A DNA stretch of 64,000 nt from DATKQJ01 sp035534295. GTDB taxonomy: Bacteria > Chloroflexota > Dormibacteria > Dormibacterales > Dormibacteraceae. Within the stretch, counting starts at the first letter, position 1. The number at the start of each line of letters is the position of its first letter. The notes below the pieces were generated by a model, which worked only from the letters and a program-made list of their open reading frames with translations, had not been told where the DNA came from and made no database searches. The stretch covers positions 54,164-118,163 of the forward strand of contig DATLSE010000046.1 of the NCBI GenBank assembly GCA_035534295.1, written 5' to 3'. Positions 40,954-49,719 of the stretch are shown in pieces. The position numbers and the translations under genes were made by a program.

Positions 40954-41811
40954 TCAGGCCCGCCGCGCCGGGCGCGCAACCGCGGGTGGGTCCGCCTCAG
41001 AACTCTTGAGGCGGGCTCCGATCTGGTGGTCGAGGCGGCCCCATTCGGCCAGCGAGAGCGACTCGGCGCGCCGGGAGGGGTCGAGTTCGCTTCGCTCCAG
41101 GATCGCGGTGGTCTCCTCGGCGGACAGGCCCAGGGCCCGGGCCAGGGCGCCTCGGAGCTGCTTGCGTCGGTGCTGGAAGATCGCCTCGGCGCGGCGCAGG
41201 AGCACCTGGGGGTCGACCAGCTCGATCGCCGGTGCCTGGAGCACGTCCATCACCACCAGGGCGGAGTCGACCTGGGGCACGGGCCAGAACGCGCTCGGGG
41301 GTACCTCGAACTCGATCCGGCAGCGGGCCTGGAGCTGGACCGCCAGCGTGCTGAGGCTCCAACCGTCGAGTCCGCACCAGCGCCGCGCCACCTCGCGCTG
41401 AACCAGCAGGCACAGGCGCCGAGGCCCGGGCTTTTGGTCCAGCAGGCGGCGGACGAGGAAGCCGGTCAGATAGTAGGGAATGTTGCCGACCACGATCTCG
41501 CCGCCCTCGGGGAAGAGCTGGGATAGGTCGAGCTCGAGGACGTCCTGGATCAGCACCTCAGCCCCCGGAGCCTGAGCGCGCAGGCGGGCGGCGAGGCGGG
41601 GATCGATCTCGACCGCGATCACCCGGGCGGCCCGCTGGCAGAGCAGGGGGGTCAGGACCCCCGGTCCGGCCCCGATCTCCAAGACCACGTCGTCGGCCTC
41701 GATGCGGGCACAGTCCACGATTCGGGACCGGATCTCGGCGTCGATCAGGAAGTTCTGGCCCCAGCTGTGCCGGGGGCGTATCCCCGCCAGCTGCTCGGGA
41801 GGGCGGCTCAC
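40954..41811 (-). CDS. rsmA: 16S rRNA dimethyladenosine methyltransferase
   Basis: RsmA (KsgA) dimethylates A1518 and A1519 in helix 45 of 16S rRNA. The product of about 285 aa has RPRHSWGQNFLID at the N-terminus, the SAM motif EIGAGPGVLTPLL, the catalytic NIPYYLTGFLVRRLL, and the C-terminal LRRAEAIFQHRRKQLRGAL. GTG at 41811 overlaps the tatD stop as GTGA and gives the expected N-terminus; the frame to 41850 is read-through in tatD. rnmV, usually between tatD and rsmA in Bacillus, is missing. Confidence 0.95.
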   Translation of the reverse strand: MSRPPEQLAGIRPRHSWGQNFLIDAEIRSRIVDCARIEADDVVLEIGAGPGVLTPLLCQRAARVIAVEIDPRLAARLRAQAPGAEVLIQDVLELDLSQLFPEGGEIVVGNIPYYLTGFLVRRLLDQKPGPRRLCLLVQREVARRWCGLDGWSLSTLAVQLQARCRIEFEVPPSAFWPVPQVDSALVVMDVLQAPAIELVDPQVLLRRAEAIFQHRRKQLRGALARALGLSAEETTAILERSELDPSRRAESLSLAEWGRLDHQIGARLKSSEADPPAVARPARRA

Positions 41812-42554
41812 CGCTGGAGGCGGCGAAAGAGGCGCAGGGCGTTCGCCCATTCGAGTTCCGACATCTCCTCGGGGGTCAGGCCGCGGGCCTCGGCCACGAC
41901 CTCCAGGGTGCTTTTGATCCAGGCCGCCCGCATGGGTCCGCTGCGACCCCGGGGCGTGCCCCAGGGGGCGTCGGTTTCGAGCAGGATGCGATCCTCGGGC
42001 AGGGCGGCAGCGATGCGGCGCAGATCGTCACGGCTGGCGCGGGTGACCAGGCCGGAGAAGGAGATGTGAAAGCCGGCCGCCAGAAAGCGCTCGGCCCAGG
42101 CCCAATCGAGCGTCCAGTAGTGGATCACCCCGGTCAGCCCCCGGTGGGCCGAGAGCTGGGCGAGCACCTGCTCGGCCGTCTCCCGCACGTGCACCAGGAC
42201 CGGCAGCTGAAGGCTCAGGGCGAGACCGCAGCAGGCCTCAAACCATTCCTCCTGCTCGGCTTCCGGGCCGCGCTCGGGGTCGGCGTGATCGAGCCCCACC
42301 TCGCCCACCGCGACCACCCGCTGGTCCTGGGCCAGGGCGCGCAGGGCGAGGAGGTCGGGTGGGCTCGAGTTGAGGGGGTGGTGGCCGACCGCCGCCCAGA
42401 CCCCGGGTCGGCGGCGGGCGAACTCGAGCGCGGTCGCGCTCGTGGCCAGATCGACTCCGACCGCGACCACCGCCTCCACCCCCTCCCCCGCCGCCTCCTC
42501 GAGTTGGGCCTCGGCGTCCTCCAGCTGGTCGAGGTGGATGTGGGTGTCGATCAA
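41808..42554 (-). CDS. tatD: TatD-family metal-dependent hydrolase/DNase
   Basis: TatD proteins are TIM-barrel metalloenzymes with 3'-5' exonuclease activity, linked to DNA repair and quality control. The 248-aa product has MIDTHIHLDQL with metal ligands, AVGEVGLDHAD, PVLVHVRETAEQVL, GVIHYWTLDWAWAERFLAAG, and LLETDAPWGTPRG. The start is TTG in a TTGA overlap with the metG stop. The metG-tatD-rsmA order is widely conserved. Confidence 0.95.
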   Translation of the reverse strand: MIDTHIHLDQLEDAEAQLEEAAGEGVEAVVAVGVDLATSATALEFARRRPGVWAAVGHHPLNSSPPDLLALRALAQDQRVVAVGEVGLDHADPERGPEAEQEEWFEACCGLALSLQLPVLVHVRETAEQVLAQLSAHRGLTGVIHYWTLDWAWAERFLAAGFHISFSGLVTRASRDDLRRIAAALPEDRILLETDAPWGTPRGRSGPMRAAWIKSTLEVVAEARGLTPEEMSELEWANALRLFRRLQR

Positions 42555-44305
42555 CGGGCTCGCATCCTCTCCAGCTCCGCCTCCGCCGTCTTGTCGTCGA
42601 GCTTTATGAACAGCGGGCGCGGCTCCAGGAGTCGCTGGCCCGCCTCCAGCCGTCGCGGCTCCCAGAGGCGGCCGGTCTGGTAGTCGCCGGCGAGCACGGT
42701 GTGCTCCTGCCCCCCAGGCTCGCGCACGCTCAGCACGCGGGGCTGCGGCGCGATCTCACCGCTGTGGCCGAGCATTTCGTGCAGCCGCTGGCTCGAAAAG
42801 GGGAGGAAGGGAGTGAAAATCACCTTCAGGTTGTCGACGCAGCAGAGGGCGGTGTAGAGCACGCTGCCGGCGCGGTCGCGATCTTGGGCCACCGTCTTCC
42901 AGGGCTGCTCCTCGCCCAGGTACTGGTTGACCAGCGCGGCCAGACGCAGAGCCTCTTGGATCGCCGCCTTAAAGCGCGCGCTCGCGATCAGGCCTCCGAC
43001 CGAGTCGAAGCCGGCGTCGACGGCGGCGAGCAGGGTGAGGTCACGCGCCTTTAGCTGGCCCGGATCTGGCACCTGGCCAAAGTTGCGCTGGGCGTTGACC
43101 AGCGTGCGGTGAACCAGGTTGCCCCAGGTGCCGACCAGCTCGTCGTTGTTGCGGCGCACGAATTCGGCCCAGGTGAAATCGGCGTCGGATGTCTCCGGCC
43201 CGGCGATGGTGAGGTGAAAGCGGAGGGGATCGGGATCGTAGCGGGAGAGGAAGTCGCGGACCTCAATCACGTGCCCGCGACTGGTGGAGAACTGCTTGCC
43301 CTCCATGGTCAGGTATTCGCTCGAGACCACGTCGTAGGGCAGTTGAAGGTCGCCCGAACCGAGCAGGATGGCCGGCCACATGAGGCTGTGGAAGATGATG
43401 TTGTCCTTGCCCATGAAGTAATAGCCGCGGGTTTGAGGGTCCTCCCAAAAGCTTCGCCAGGCCTCCGGCGTCCCCCTCAGCTGGGCCCATTCCATGGAGG
43501 CGCTGAGGTATCCGATGACGGCGTCGAACCAGACGTAGATGCGCTTGTCCGGCCGATCTCGCCAGCCCTCGAGGGGAACTGGAACGCCCCAGTCCAGATC
43601 GCGCGTTATGGCGCGGGGCTTGATCTCGCCGAGCAGGTTCAAGGAGAAGGAACGAACGTTGGGCCGCCAGTGCTTCTGGGACTCGATCCAGGCCCGCAGG
43701 CGCTCGGCGAACCGGGGCAGCTCGAAGAAGAAGTGCTCCATCTCACGGAACTCGGGCACCTCGCCGTCCACGCGCGAGCGGGGATTTTTAAGATCGGTCG
43801 GGTCGAGCTGGTTGCCACAGTTGTCGCACTGATCGCCGCGCGCCTCGGGATACCCACAGATCGGGCAGGTGCCCTCGATGTAGCGGTCCGGCAGCGTGCG
43901 CCCGGTTCTTGGCGATACCGCCCCGAGCTGGGTTCGCTTGACGATGTACCCGGCCTCAAAGAGGCGCAGAAAAAGGTCCTGCACGACCCGGTAGTGGTTG
44001 GCGGTCGTGGTCCGGGTGAAGAGGTCGTAGCTCAGCCCCAGGCGGCGCAGGTCCTCGACGATGAGGGCGTTGTTGCGATCGGCGAATTCCCGGGGGCTGA
44101 TGCCCTCCTGGTCTGCTCCGTATGTGATCGGGGTGCCGTGCTCGTCGGTCCCGCTGATCATCAAGACCTCGTGCCCGCAGAGCCGGTGATAGCGCGCGAA
44201 GACGTCCGAGGGGACTCCAAACCCGGCCACGTGACCGATGTGGCGGGGTCCACTGGCGTATGGCCAGGCGACCGCGATCAGGATCCGCTCAGCAGTTTCA
44301 GGCAC
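42551..44305 (-). CDS. metG: Methionyl-tRNA synthetase
   Basis: This class I synthetase charges initiator and elongator tRNA-Met. The 584-aa product has WPYASGPRHIGHVAGFGVPSDVFARY with the HxGH site, a zinc knuckle region with CPICGYPEARGDQCDNCG, and FSTSRGHVI, the variant of KMSKS seen in archaeal and some Gram-positive MetRS. The C-terminal tRNA-binding (EMAP-like) domain found in many bacterial MetRS is missing. It overlaps rsmI by eight bases. Confidence 0.96.
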   Translation of the reverse strand: MPETAERILIAVAWPYASGPRHIGHVAGFGVPSDVFARYHRLCGHEVLMISGTDEHGTPITYGADQEGISPREFADRNNALIVEDLRRLGLSYDLFTRTTTANHYRVVQDLFLRLFEAGYIVKRTQLGAVSPRTGRTLPDRYIEGTCPICGYPEARGDQCDNCGNQLDPTDLKNPRSRVDGEVPEFREMEHFFFELPRFAERLRAWIESQKHWRPNVRSFSLNLLGEIKPRAITRDLDWGVPVPLEGWRDRPDKRIYVWFDAVIGYLSASMEWAQLRGTPEAWRSFWEDPQTRGYYFMGKDNIIFHSLMWPAILLGSGDLQLPYDVVSSEYLTMEGKQFSTSRGHVIEVRDFLSRYDPDPLRFHLTIAGPETSDADFTWAEFVRRNNDELVGTWGNLVHRTLVNAQRNFGQVPDPGQLKARDLTLLAAVDAGFDSVGGLIASARFKAAIQEALRLAALVNQYLGEEQPWKTVAQDRDRAGSVLYTALCCVDNLKVIFTPFLPFSSQRLHEMLGHSGEIAPQPRVLSVREPGGQEHTVLAGDYQTGRLWEPRRLEAGQRLLEPRPLFIKLDDKTAEAELERMRAR

Positions 44306-44960
44306 CGGCGATGACCAGCGTAAACTCGCCCCGGGCCCGCTCGCCCAAAGCCTCCAGCACCTCCCCCGCCGGTCCCCGCAGCAGCTCCTCGTGGATCTTG
44401 GTCAGCTCCCGCGCCAGCAGCACTGGTCGATCTGGCAGCACCTCGGCGATGAGACCCAGCGTGCGCCGAATCCGGTGCGGGGACTCGAACGCCACGCTGG
44501 GCCGGCTCTGGGGGGCGAGGGATTGCAGCAGGCGCCGGATCTCGCCCGGCTTGCGGGGCAGAAAACCGACGAAGGTGAACCCGGGTCCGGCAAAACCGGA
44601 GGCGGAGATGGCGGCGGTGACCGCGCTCGGTCCGGGCACCGGCGAGACGGTGTGCCCGGCCTCCCAGGCGGCGGCCACCAGCTTGGCCCCGGGGTCGCTC
44701 ACGGCGGGGGTGCCGGCGTCGGTGACGAGCGCGGCGTCGCCCTCCTCAAGTCCCGCCAGGACCCGGGCCAGGGTGCGCTCCTCGACCGGTGCGCGATAGC
44801 TCAGGAGTCGCTTTTTGAGGCCCTGGGCGGCGAGCAGCCGACCCGTGACCCGGGTGTCCTCGGCGACCACCAGGTCGACCGCCTCCAGCACCCGGCGACC
44901 GCGTTCGCTGAGGTCGGCCAGGTTGCCGATCGGGGTGCCGAGAATAAACAGCCGGCTCAT
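44298..44960 (-). CDS. rsmI: 16S rRNA ribose-2'-O-methyltransferase RsmI
   Basis: RsmI methylates C1402 of 16S rRNA. The 220-aa product has LFILGTPIGNLADLSERGRRVL at its start, AEDTRVTGRLL, LVTDAGTPAVSDPGAKLV, PVPGPSAVTAAISASGF, and FVGFLPRKPGE, the standard tetrapyrrole-methylase-type fold motifs. ATG at 44960 overlaps the dinG stop as ATGA; the frame to 44975 adds only five residues. rsmI-metG-tatD-rsmA groups three rRNA or tRNA maintenance functions. Confidence 0.95.
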   Translation of the reverse strand: MSRLFILGTPIGNLADLSERGRRVLEAVDLVVAEDTRVTGRLLAAQGLKKRLLSYRAPVEERTLARVLAGLEEGDAALVTDAGTPAVSDPGAKLVAAAWEAGHTVSPVPGPSAVTAAISASGFAGPGFTFVGFLPRKPGEIRRLLQSLAPQSRPSVAFESPHRIRRTLGLIAEVLPDRPVLLARELTKIHEELLRGPAGEVLEALGERARGEFTLVIAGA

Positions 44961-47743
44961 TGCGGCCTCACCCACGCCTCGACCCGGGCTCCGATCTCGG
45001 AGCTGGGGCCGATGAAACGCGATGCCGGCGGCAGGGCGTCGAGAAAGGCCCGTCCGTAGTCGCGGTTTAAGATTCGGGAATCGAGGATGATGACCGCTCC
45101 CCGGTCGCTGCGGCGCCGGATCAGGCGGCCGAAGCCCTGCTTCAGCCGGAGCGCGGCCACGGGCAGGGTGAGCTGGCGGAAGGAGTCCCGCCGGCGCTCC
45201 GAGCGGGCTGCGAAGACGGGGTCGGAGGGGACTGGAAAGGGCAGCCGGGCGATGACGACGCAGGAAAGCCGGTCGCCCGGGACGTCCACCCCCTCCCAGA
45301 AGGCGGAGGTGCCCAGGAGGAGGGCGCGGGGAGCGCTGACGAACGCCTTCAGGAGCTGGTGTCGCTGCCCGTCCAGCCCCTGGCCCAGGATCGCGATGCC
45401 GTCGAGATCGGTGCGCGCCTTGAGCGCGGCGTGGACGTCGCGGAGCTGGCGGTGGGAGGTGAAAAGGACCATGGTGCGGCCGTCCAGGCGGCGGGTGACC
45501 TCGGCCACCAGGAGGGCGAGCCAGGGCTCAAATTCCGGGCTCTGGGGTTCCGGCGCGTCGCTGGGCAGGCAGATCAGCGCCTGGGCCAGGTAGTCGAAGG
45601 GCGAGGCCAGGATCATGGAGTCGGTCTGCGATCCCAGGCCAGCCACGGAATGGAAGTAGCTGAAGTCGCCGCCGACTGAGAGCGAGGCCGAGGTGAAGAG
45701 CACGCTGTCGAGGTTTGAATACACGCGCTCGGCCAGGAGCGGGCCGACCGAGATCGGGGCCGAACAAAGGCTCAACCCCTGCTCGCGGGCCAGAATCCGG
45801 ATCCAATAGACGCGCTCGGGGTCGGGGCTCAAGAAGAGCTCCTGGATCAGCGATGCCGCCTCACCCAGCTGCACGCGCACGATCTCGACCTCGCGCAGGG
45901 CCTGGTCGGGCTCGCCCGCGAACCCCTGGGCCAGGCTCAGGGCGCGCCTCAGCCTGGCGTCCAGTGCGGCCAGCGCGGTCGTCGCGTCGCCCGCGATCGC
46001 GCTCACCTCGCTCCAGCCGTCGCTGTGCCTGGAGCGGGGCTGCAGGCGCAGGGTTGACTCCCGGCGCTCCTCGCCGCCGAGCTGTCCCTGGGCCCAGTCC
46101 TGCGTGCGCTCGAACAGCACCCGCACGCGTTCCTGGGCCGAACGCGCGGCCGAGCGCGCCGGCTCCAGCTCGTCGTCGGCGCGGTCGAGCCGGGACTGGC
46201 TCGAGAGCGCGGGGAGAAGCCCCTGTCCAAGCTGCGCCAGGAGCGCGTTGAGGCTGGAGCGATCGAGCTCGACGGTCAGGCCCTGGGTGGCCGCCTCCTC
46301 CAGGTGATGGGCCTCGTCCACGATCAGGTGCTGGTGAGCGGGGAGCAGGTTGTTGCCGGTGCTGGCGTCCGCCAGCAGGAGGTGATGGTTGACCACGATC
46401 AGGTCGGCCTCCTCGGCCCGGGCCCGGGCCCGGTGGACGAAGCAGTCGGCGGGCGTGCAGGCGTGTCCGACGCAGTCCAGAGGATCGGAGGCGATCCGGC
46501 CCCAGAGCCATTCCTCGCGTCCGTACAGGCGCAGCTCGGAGCGATCGCCGGTCGTGGTGCGCTCGAGCCAGAGCAGGATCTTGAGTTTGAAGGCCAGCTC
46601 CTCCGAGCTCTGGCAGGGCTCGGCCAGATGACGCCGCCAGCGCCGCCAGGAGAGATAGTTGGACCGACCTTTGAGCAGGGCGCTCGTGAAATCGAACGGG
46701 AGCCAGTCCTGGAGGTCGGGCAGGTCGTGCTCCAGGATCTGCTCTTGCAGGGTGTGGGTATGGGTGGAGATGATCACCCGCTCGCCCTGGGCGACCGCGC
46801 GCGCCGCGGCCGGAATCAGGTAGGCCAGGCTCTTGCCAGTGCCCGTCCCCGCCTCCAGCACCAGCCGCCCTCCCCGGCGCAGGTTCTGGGCCACGGCCAG
46901 CAGCATCTGCACCTGGGAGTCGCGGGGTTCGTAGTCGGGCATGCGGGAGGAGAGCCGGCCGCCGGGGGCGAGCAGCGCCGCCAGCTCCTCGGGGCGGTCT
47001 GAGACCTCGCCTGCGGGCGCGTGCCGGCGAGCCACCTCGGGCGCCCGAGGTGGGAAATCCCCCGAGCGGCCGCTGCCCCGCGGGGCGCCGCCCAGGGCCA
47101 GGCGGAGGAAGCGCGCGGTCGGGTAGTCGTAGGGCTCGACCAGGTCTAAGATGTCGCCCCGCAGCCCCGGCGGCAGCTCCAGGACGCGATCCGCCAGGTG
47201 CCAGAGCAGCTGCCGGGTGGCGTCCGCATCGTCCAGCGCACGATGGGGACGGGGCTGGTTGAGGCCCAGTTCGCGGACCAGCTGGGGCAGGGAGTAGCTG
47301 GAAGCGTCCGGAAGCAGGATGCGGGCCAGCTCCAGGGTGTCGAGGAGCTCGCGCTGCTGGGGCCAGAGTCCCTCGGCGATCAGAAAGTCCATGTCCAGCC
47401 GGCCTCCGTGTCCCACCACGACGGCGTCGCCCACGAATTGCATCAGGCGCTCGAGCGCGACCGCGGGGCTCTGGGCGCCGGTCAGGTCTGCGGACTTGAT
47501 CCCGGTCAGTTGGAGCACCGGCAGCGGCACCGGGCGGCCGGGGTCGGCGAACTCCTCGAGTCGATCCAGCACCCGATCGCGGTTGAAGGCCACCGCGCCG
47601 ACCTCGATCACACGGTCGCGGGCGGGGTCGAAGCCGGTCGTCTCCAGGTCCAGGGCGACGAAGCGCATGCTGCCCAGGGCGGGCTCTGAGCTGGGCCCAG
47701 CCAGCTTCGTCTCGTCGCCGCCGAGGTCGGTGGCCAAGCTCAT
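44957..47743 (-). CDS. dinG: Exonuclease-fused DinG-type helicase
   Basis: The 928-aa product fuses a DnaQ-like 3'-5' exonuclease (about 26-190; LDLETTG with D32 and E34, then HRALDDADAT) to a superfamily 2 DinG/XPD-type helicase. The helicase has Walker A EAGTGTGKS at 297-305, DEAH at 476-479, and the C-terminal motifs FWEGVDVPGD and LKQGFGRLIRR. Three clustered cysteines (C424, C429, C434) resemble the Fe-S ligands of XPD-like helicases. The usual first position after GRSNYL is Ser365, with C377 twelve residues later as a possible substitute. A GAAGG site lies nine bases before the ATG. Confidence 0.93.
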   Translation of the reverse strand: MSLATDLGGDETKLAGPSSEPALGSMRFVALDLETTGFDPARDRVIEVGAVAFNRDRVLDRLEEFADPGRPVPLPVLQLTGIKSADLTGAQSPAVALERLMQFVGDAVVVGHGGRLDMDFLIAEGLWPQQRELLDTLELARILLPDASSYSLPQLVRELGLNQPRPHRALDDADATRQLLWHLADRVLELPPGLRGDILDLVEPYDYPTARFLRLALGGAPRGSGRSGDFPPRAPEVARRHAPAGEVSDRPEELAALLAPGGRLSSRMPDYEPRDSQVQMLLAVAQNLRRGGRLVLEAGTGTGKSLAYLIPAAARAVAQGERVIISTHTHTLQEQILEHDLPDLQDWLPFDFTSALLKGRSNYLSWRRWRRHLAEPCQSSEELAFKLKILLWLERTTTGDRSELRLYGREEWLWGRIASDPLDCVGHACTPADCFVHRARARAEEADLIVVNHHLLLADASTGNNLLPAHQHLIVDEAHHLEEAATQGLTVELDRSSLNALLAQLGQGLLPALSSQSRLDRADDELEPARSAARSAQERVRVLFERTQDWAQGQLGGEERRESTLRLQPRSRHSDGWSEVSAIAGDATTALAALDARLRRALSLAQGFAGEPDQALREVEIVRVQLGEAASLIQELFLSPDPERVYWIRILAREQGLSLCSAPISVGPLLAERVYSNLDSVLFTSASLSVGGDFSYFHSVAGLGSQTDSMILASPFDYLAQALICLPSDAPEPQSPEFEPWLALLVAEVTRRLDGRTMVLFTSHRQLRDVHAALKARTDLDGIAILGQGLDGQRHQLLKAFVSAPRALLLGTSAFWEGVDVPGDRLSCVVIARLPFPVPSDPVFAARSERRRDSFRQLTLPVAALRLKQGFGRLIRRRSDRGAVIILDSRILNRDYGRAFLDALPPASRFIGPSSEIGARVEAWVRPQ

Positions 47744-47871
47744 GCCCTCATGCCTTCAGATGACGAAATCGCCCGAGGCCGACCCGATCCCGACGGCGCT
47801 GGGAACCGGCCGGATCCTGCCTCCGCAGACGCGGGCTTGAACCAAGCGATTCTATGCTGCCTCGCGCTTGC

Positions 47872-47877
47872 TATATT
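47872..47877 (+). promoter_or_regulatory. Probable -10 element of the AAA+ ATPase gene
   Basis: TATATT ends nine bases before the ATG at 47887, inside the 143-nt gap between divergent dinG and the ATPase gene. Transcription would start at or within a few bases of the ATG, and no ribosome site is present. A TTGAAC lies too far upstream (about 29 nt) to be a normal -35 partner. Confidence 0.45.
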
Positions 47878-47886
47878 TCCGACCGC

Positions 47887-49206
47887 ATGCAGGCAGGCGG
47901 AGTCGCGGCGCCCGGCACCATCGAAGAGCTGCGCCTACGCCGCGATCTGATCTCAAGTCTGGTCCTGCGCACGCTGGCCATGGCCGACCAGCTGAGCGGA
48001 GCGGCGCTGGAGGAGCGGATCGGCCTTCCCTTCGAGCTTCTGCTGCCCCTGATCGAGGAGTTTCAACGCGCCCAGCTCATGGACAGCGTCGGCTTTGCCG
48101 CTGAAAGCGGTCTTGAGGGCCGGCCACTGCCCGCGCGCATGGCCTACACCGTGTCCAGTGCCGGGCGCCAGCGGGCGGCCGAGATCGCCGCCGTCCAGAC
48201 CCGCTACCTGGGTCCCTGCCCGGTCCGATTCGAGGACTATGTCGAGCTCATCCGTGCCCAGAGCAGCGAGCGCGCGACCATCACCGATTCCGACCTCAAG
48301 GCCGCCCTCGGCGAGCTCCAGCTGGATCAGCAGGTGATCGACCAGATCGGCGGCGCCATGATCTCGCGTTCCTCCCTGTTCATCTTCGGCGCCCCTGGCA
48401 ACGGCAAGTCCACCATCACCGAGCGCATGGCCCTGATCATGGGAGATCCGATCGAGGTCCCTCACGCGGTCGCGGTCGGGGACGAGATCATCCGCGTCTT
48501 CGACCCCGTCTACCACCGCCTGGCTACGGGCGAGCAGCCCGCGGATCGTCGGCTGGTCCGGATTCAGCGTCCGGTGGTGATGGCCGGCGGCGAGCTGCGC
48601 TTGAACCAGCTCGATCTCACCTACGACACGGCCAATCGTTACTACGAGGCACCGCTGCAATGGAAGGCCAACGGCGGCGTCTTCGTGGTCGATGACTTCG
48701 GTCGCCAGGAGGTGTCGCCCATGCACCTTCTGAACCGCTTCATCGTGCCCATGGAAAAGCGCATCGACTACCTGGATCTGTCCGCATCCGGACGCAAGAT
48801 CGAACTCCCATTCCTGTGTCAGATTGTGTTCTCGACCAACCTCTCCCCCGCCTCCCTGGTGGACGAGGCGTTCCTGCGCCGCATGGCCTACAAGATCGGC
48901 GTCAGCAATCCCAGCCCCGAGGCCTTCACCCGCATCCTGCAGTACGAGTGCGGCAAGAACCAGGTCCCCTGGGTGCCCCAGGCCATGCCCTTCCTGCTCT
49001 CCCTCTACGAGCGCGACCAGCGTCCCATGCGCGGTTCCCATCCGCGCCAGATCGTGAACCGGCTGGTCGATTTCGCCGCCTACCGTCAGCTCCCCCCGCG
49101 TCTGACGCCACAGAGCCTGGAGGAGGCCTACGAGGCCTCCTTCCACGCCGCCCTGGGCGGGGTGGTGGACGACGACTGGTCCCAGCCCACGGGCCACTCC
49201 GAGTAG
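47887..49206 (+). CDS. Winged-helix plus AAA+ ATPase of unknown function
   Basis: The product of about 439 aa has an N-terminal winged-helix-like region (TIEELRLRRDLISSLVLRTL, then LPFELLLPLIEEFQRAQLMD). An AAA+ core of the MoxR/chaperone kind follows, with Walker A FGAPGNGKST near 168, Walker B GVFVVDDFGRQ near 266, sensor 1 FSTNLSP near 315, and the Arg-rich LRRMAYKI near 330. The C-terminal lid has RGSHPRQIVNRLVDFA. The ATG at 47887 is preferred over 47854 because a TATA element ends nine bases before it. Similar ATPases are often annotated near pilus genes, but no partner is visible here. Function is not known. Confidence 0.85.
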   Translation: MQAGGVAAPGTIEELRLRRDLISSLVLRTLAMADQLSGAALEERIGLPFELLLPLIEEFQRAQLMDSVGFAAESGLEGRPLPARMAYTVSSAGRQRAAEIAAVQTRYLGPCPVRFEDYVELIRAQSSERATITDSDLKAALGELQLDQQVIDQIGGAMISRSSLFIFGAPGNGKSTITERMALIMGDPIEVPHAVAVGDEIIRVFDPVYHRLATGEQPADRRLVRIQRPVVMAGGELRLNQLDLTYDTANRYYEAPLQWKANGGVFVVDDFGRQEVSPMHLLNRFIVPMEKRIDYLDLSASGRKIELPFLCQIVFSTNLSPASLVDEAFLRRMAYKIGVSNPSPEAFTRILQYECGKNQVPWVPQAMPFLLSLYERDQRPMRGSHPRQIVNRLVDFAAYRQLPPRLTPQSLEEAYEASFHAALGGVVDDDWSQPTGHSE

Positions 49207-49289
49207 CGCGCGATCGATCCCGAGGCGGAGGGGGGTCGGGGGCGCCCTAACCCGTGGACCAGCCAGGGGTTAACCTCGTCCCAGGACTT

Positions 49290-49658
49290 ATGAATACCTC
49301 ACTCGCGCTTCGGCTCATCGCCCGCACGATCGCACTGATCGAGGTGGTCTTGGGCCTGCTCTTCTGGACCGGACACGCCAATTCGCTGGTCATCGTCCAC
49401 ATCGTCCTGGGACTCATCTTGGTGCTCGACCTTTGGGCCGCCGCCGCGTTCGCTCTGCGCTCTGGGGGCTCGGTGCCACTGGCCGCCGTGGCCTTCCTCT
49501 GGGGCCTGGCCATGACCGTCTTCGGACTGCTCCAAGCCCGGGTTCTGAGCGGGTCGGATCACTTCCTGATTCAGATCGTCCATCTGGCGGTCGGGCTGGC
49601 GGCGGTCGGGCTGGTCGAGGTCCTGGCCCGCGCCCCCCGATCCCGGGCCACCATCTGA
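49290..49658 (+). CDS. Small four-helix membrane protein of unknown function
   Basis: The product of about 122 aa is almost wholly hydrophobic, with four predicted membrane helices (ALRLIARTIALIEVVLGLLFW, VIVHIVLGLILVLDLWAAAAF, PLAAVAFLWGLAMTVFGLL, LIQIVHLAVGLAAVGLVEVL). Conserved-looking His residues lie in helices 2 and 4 (VHIVLG and VHLAVG), which hint at haem or metal binding, but this is speculation. ATG at 49290 is chosen over a start at 49254, since the extra residues are not membrane-like. It follows the ATPase gene by 83 nt on the same strand and may be co-transcribed. No family was recognised. Confidence 0.72.
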   Translation: MNTSLALRLIARTIALIEVVLGLLFWTGHANSLVIVHIVLGLILVLDLWAAAAFALRSGGSVPLAAVAFLWGLAMTVFGLLQARVLSGSDHFLIQIVHLAVGLAAVGLVEVLARAPRSRATI

Positions 49659-49719
49659 GCTCACCGTCCGGATTGACGCTCCCCTCTCCCCAACCTATAG
49701 ACGGGGGCGGGCACCCCTC

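Noticed and set aside
47953..49197. Minus-strand open frame of 414 codons opposite the AAA+ gene
   Set aside because: The plus-strand frame has complete Walker and sensor motifs. The minus frame is low-complexity and has no motif.
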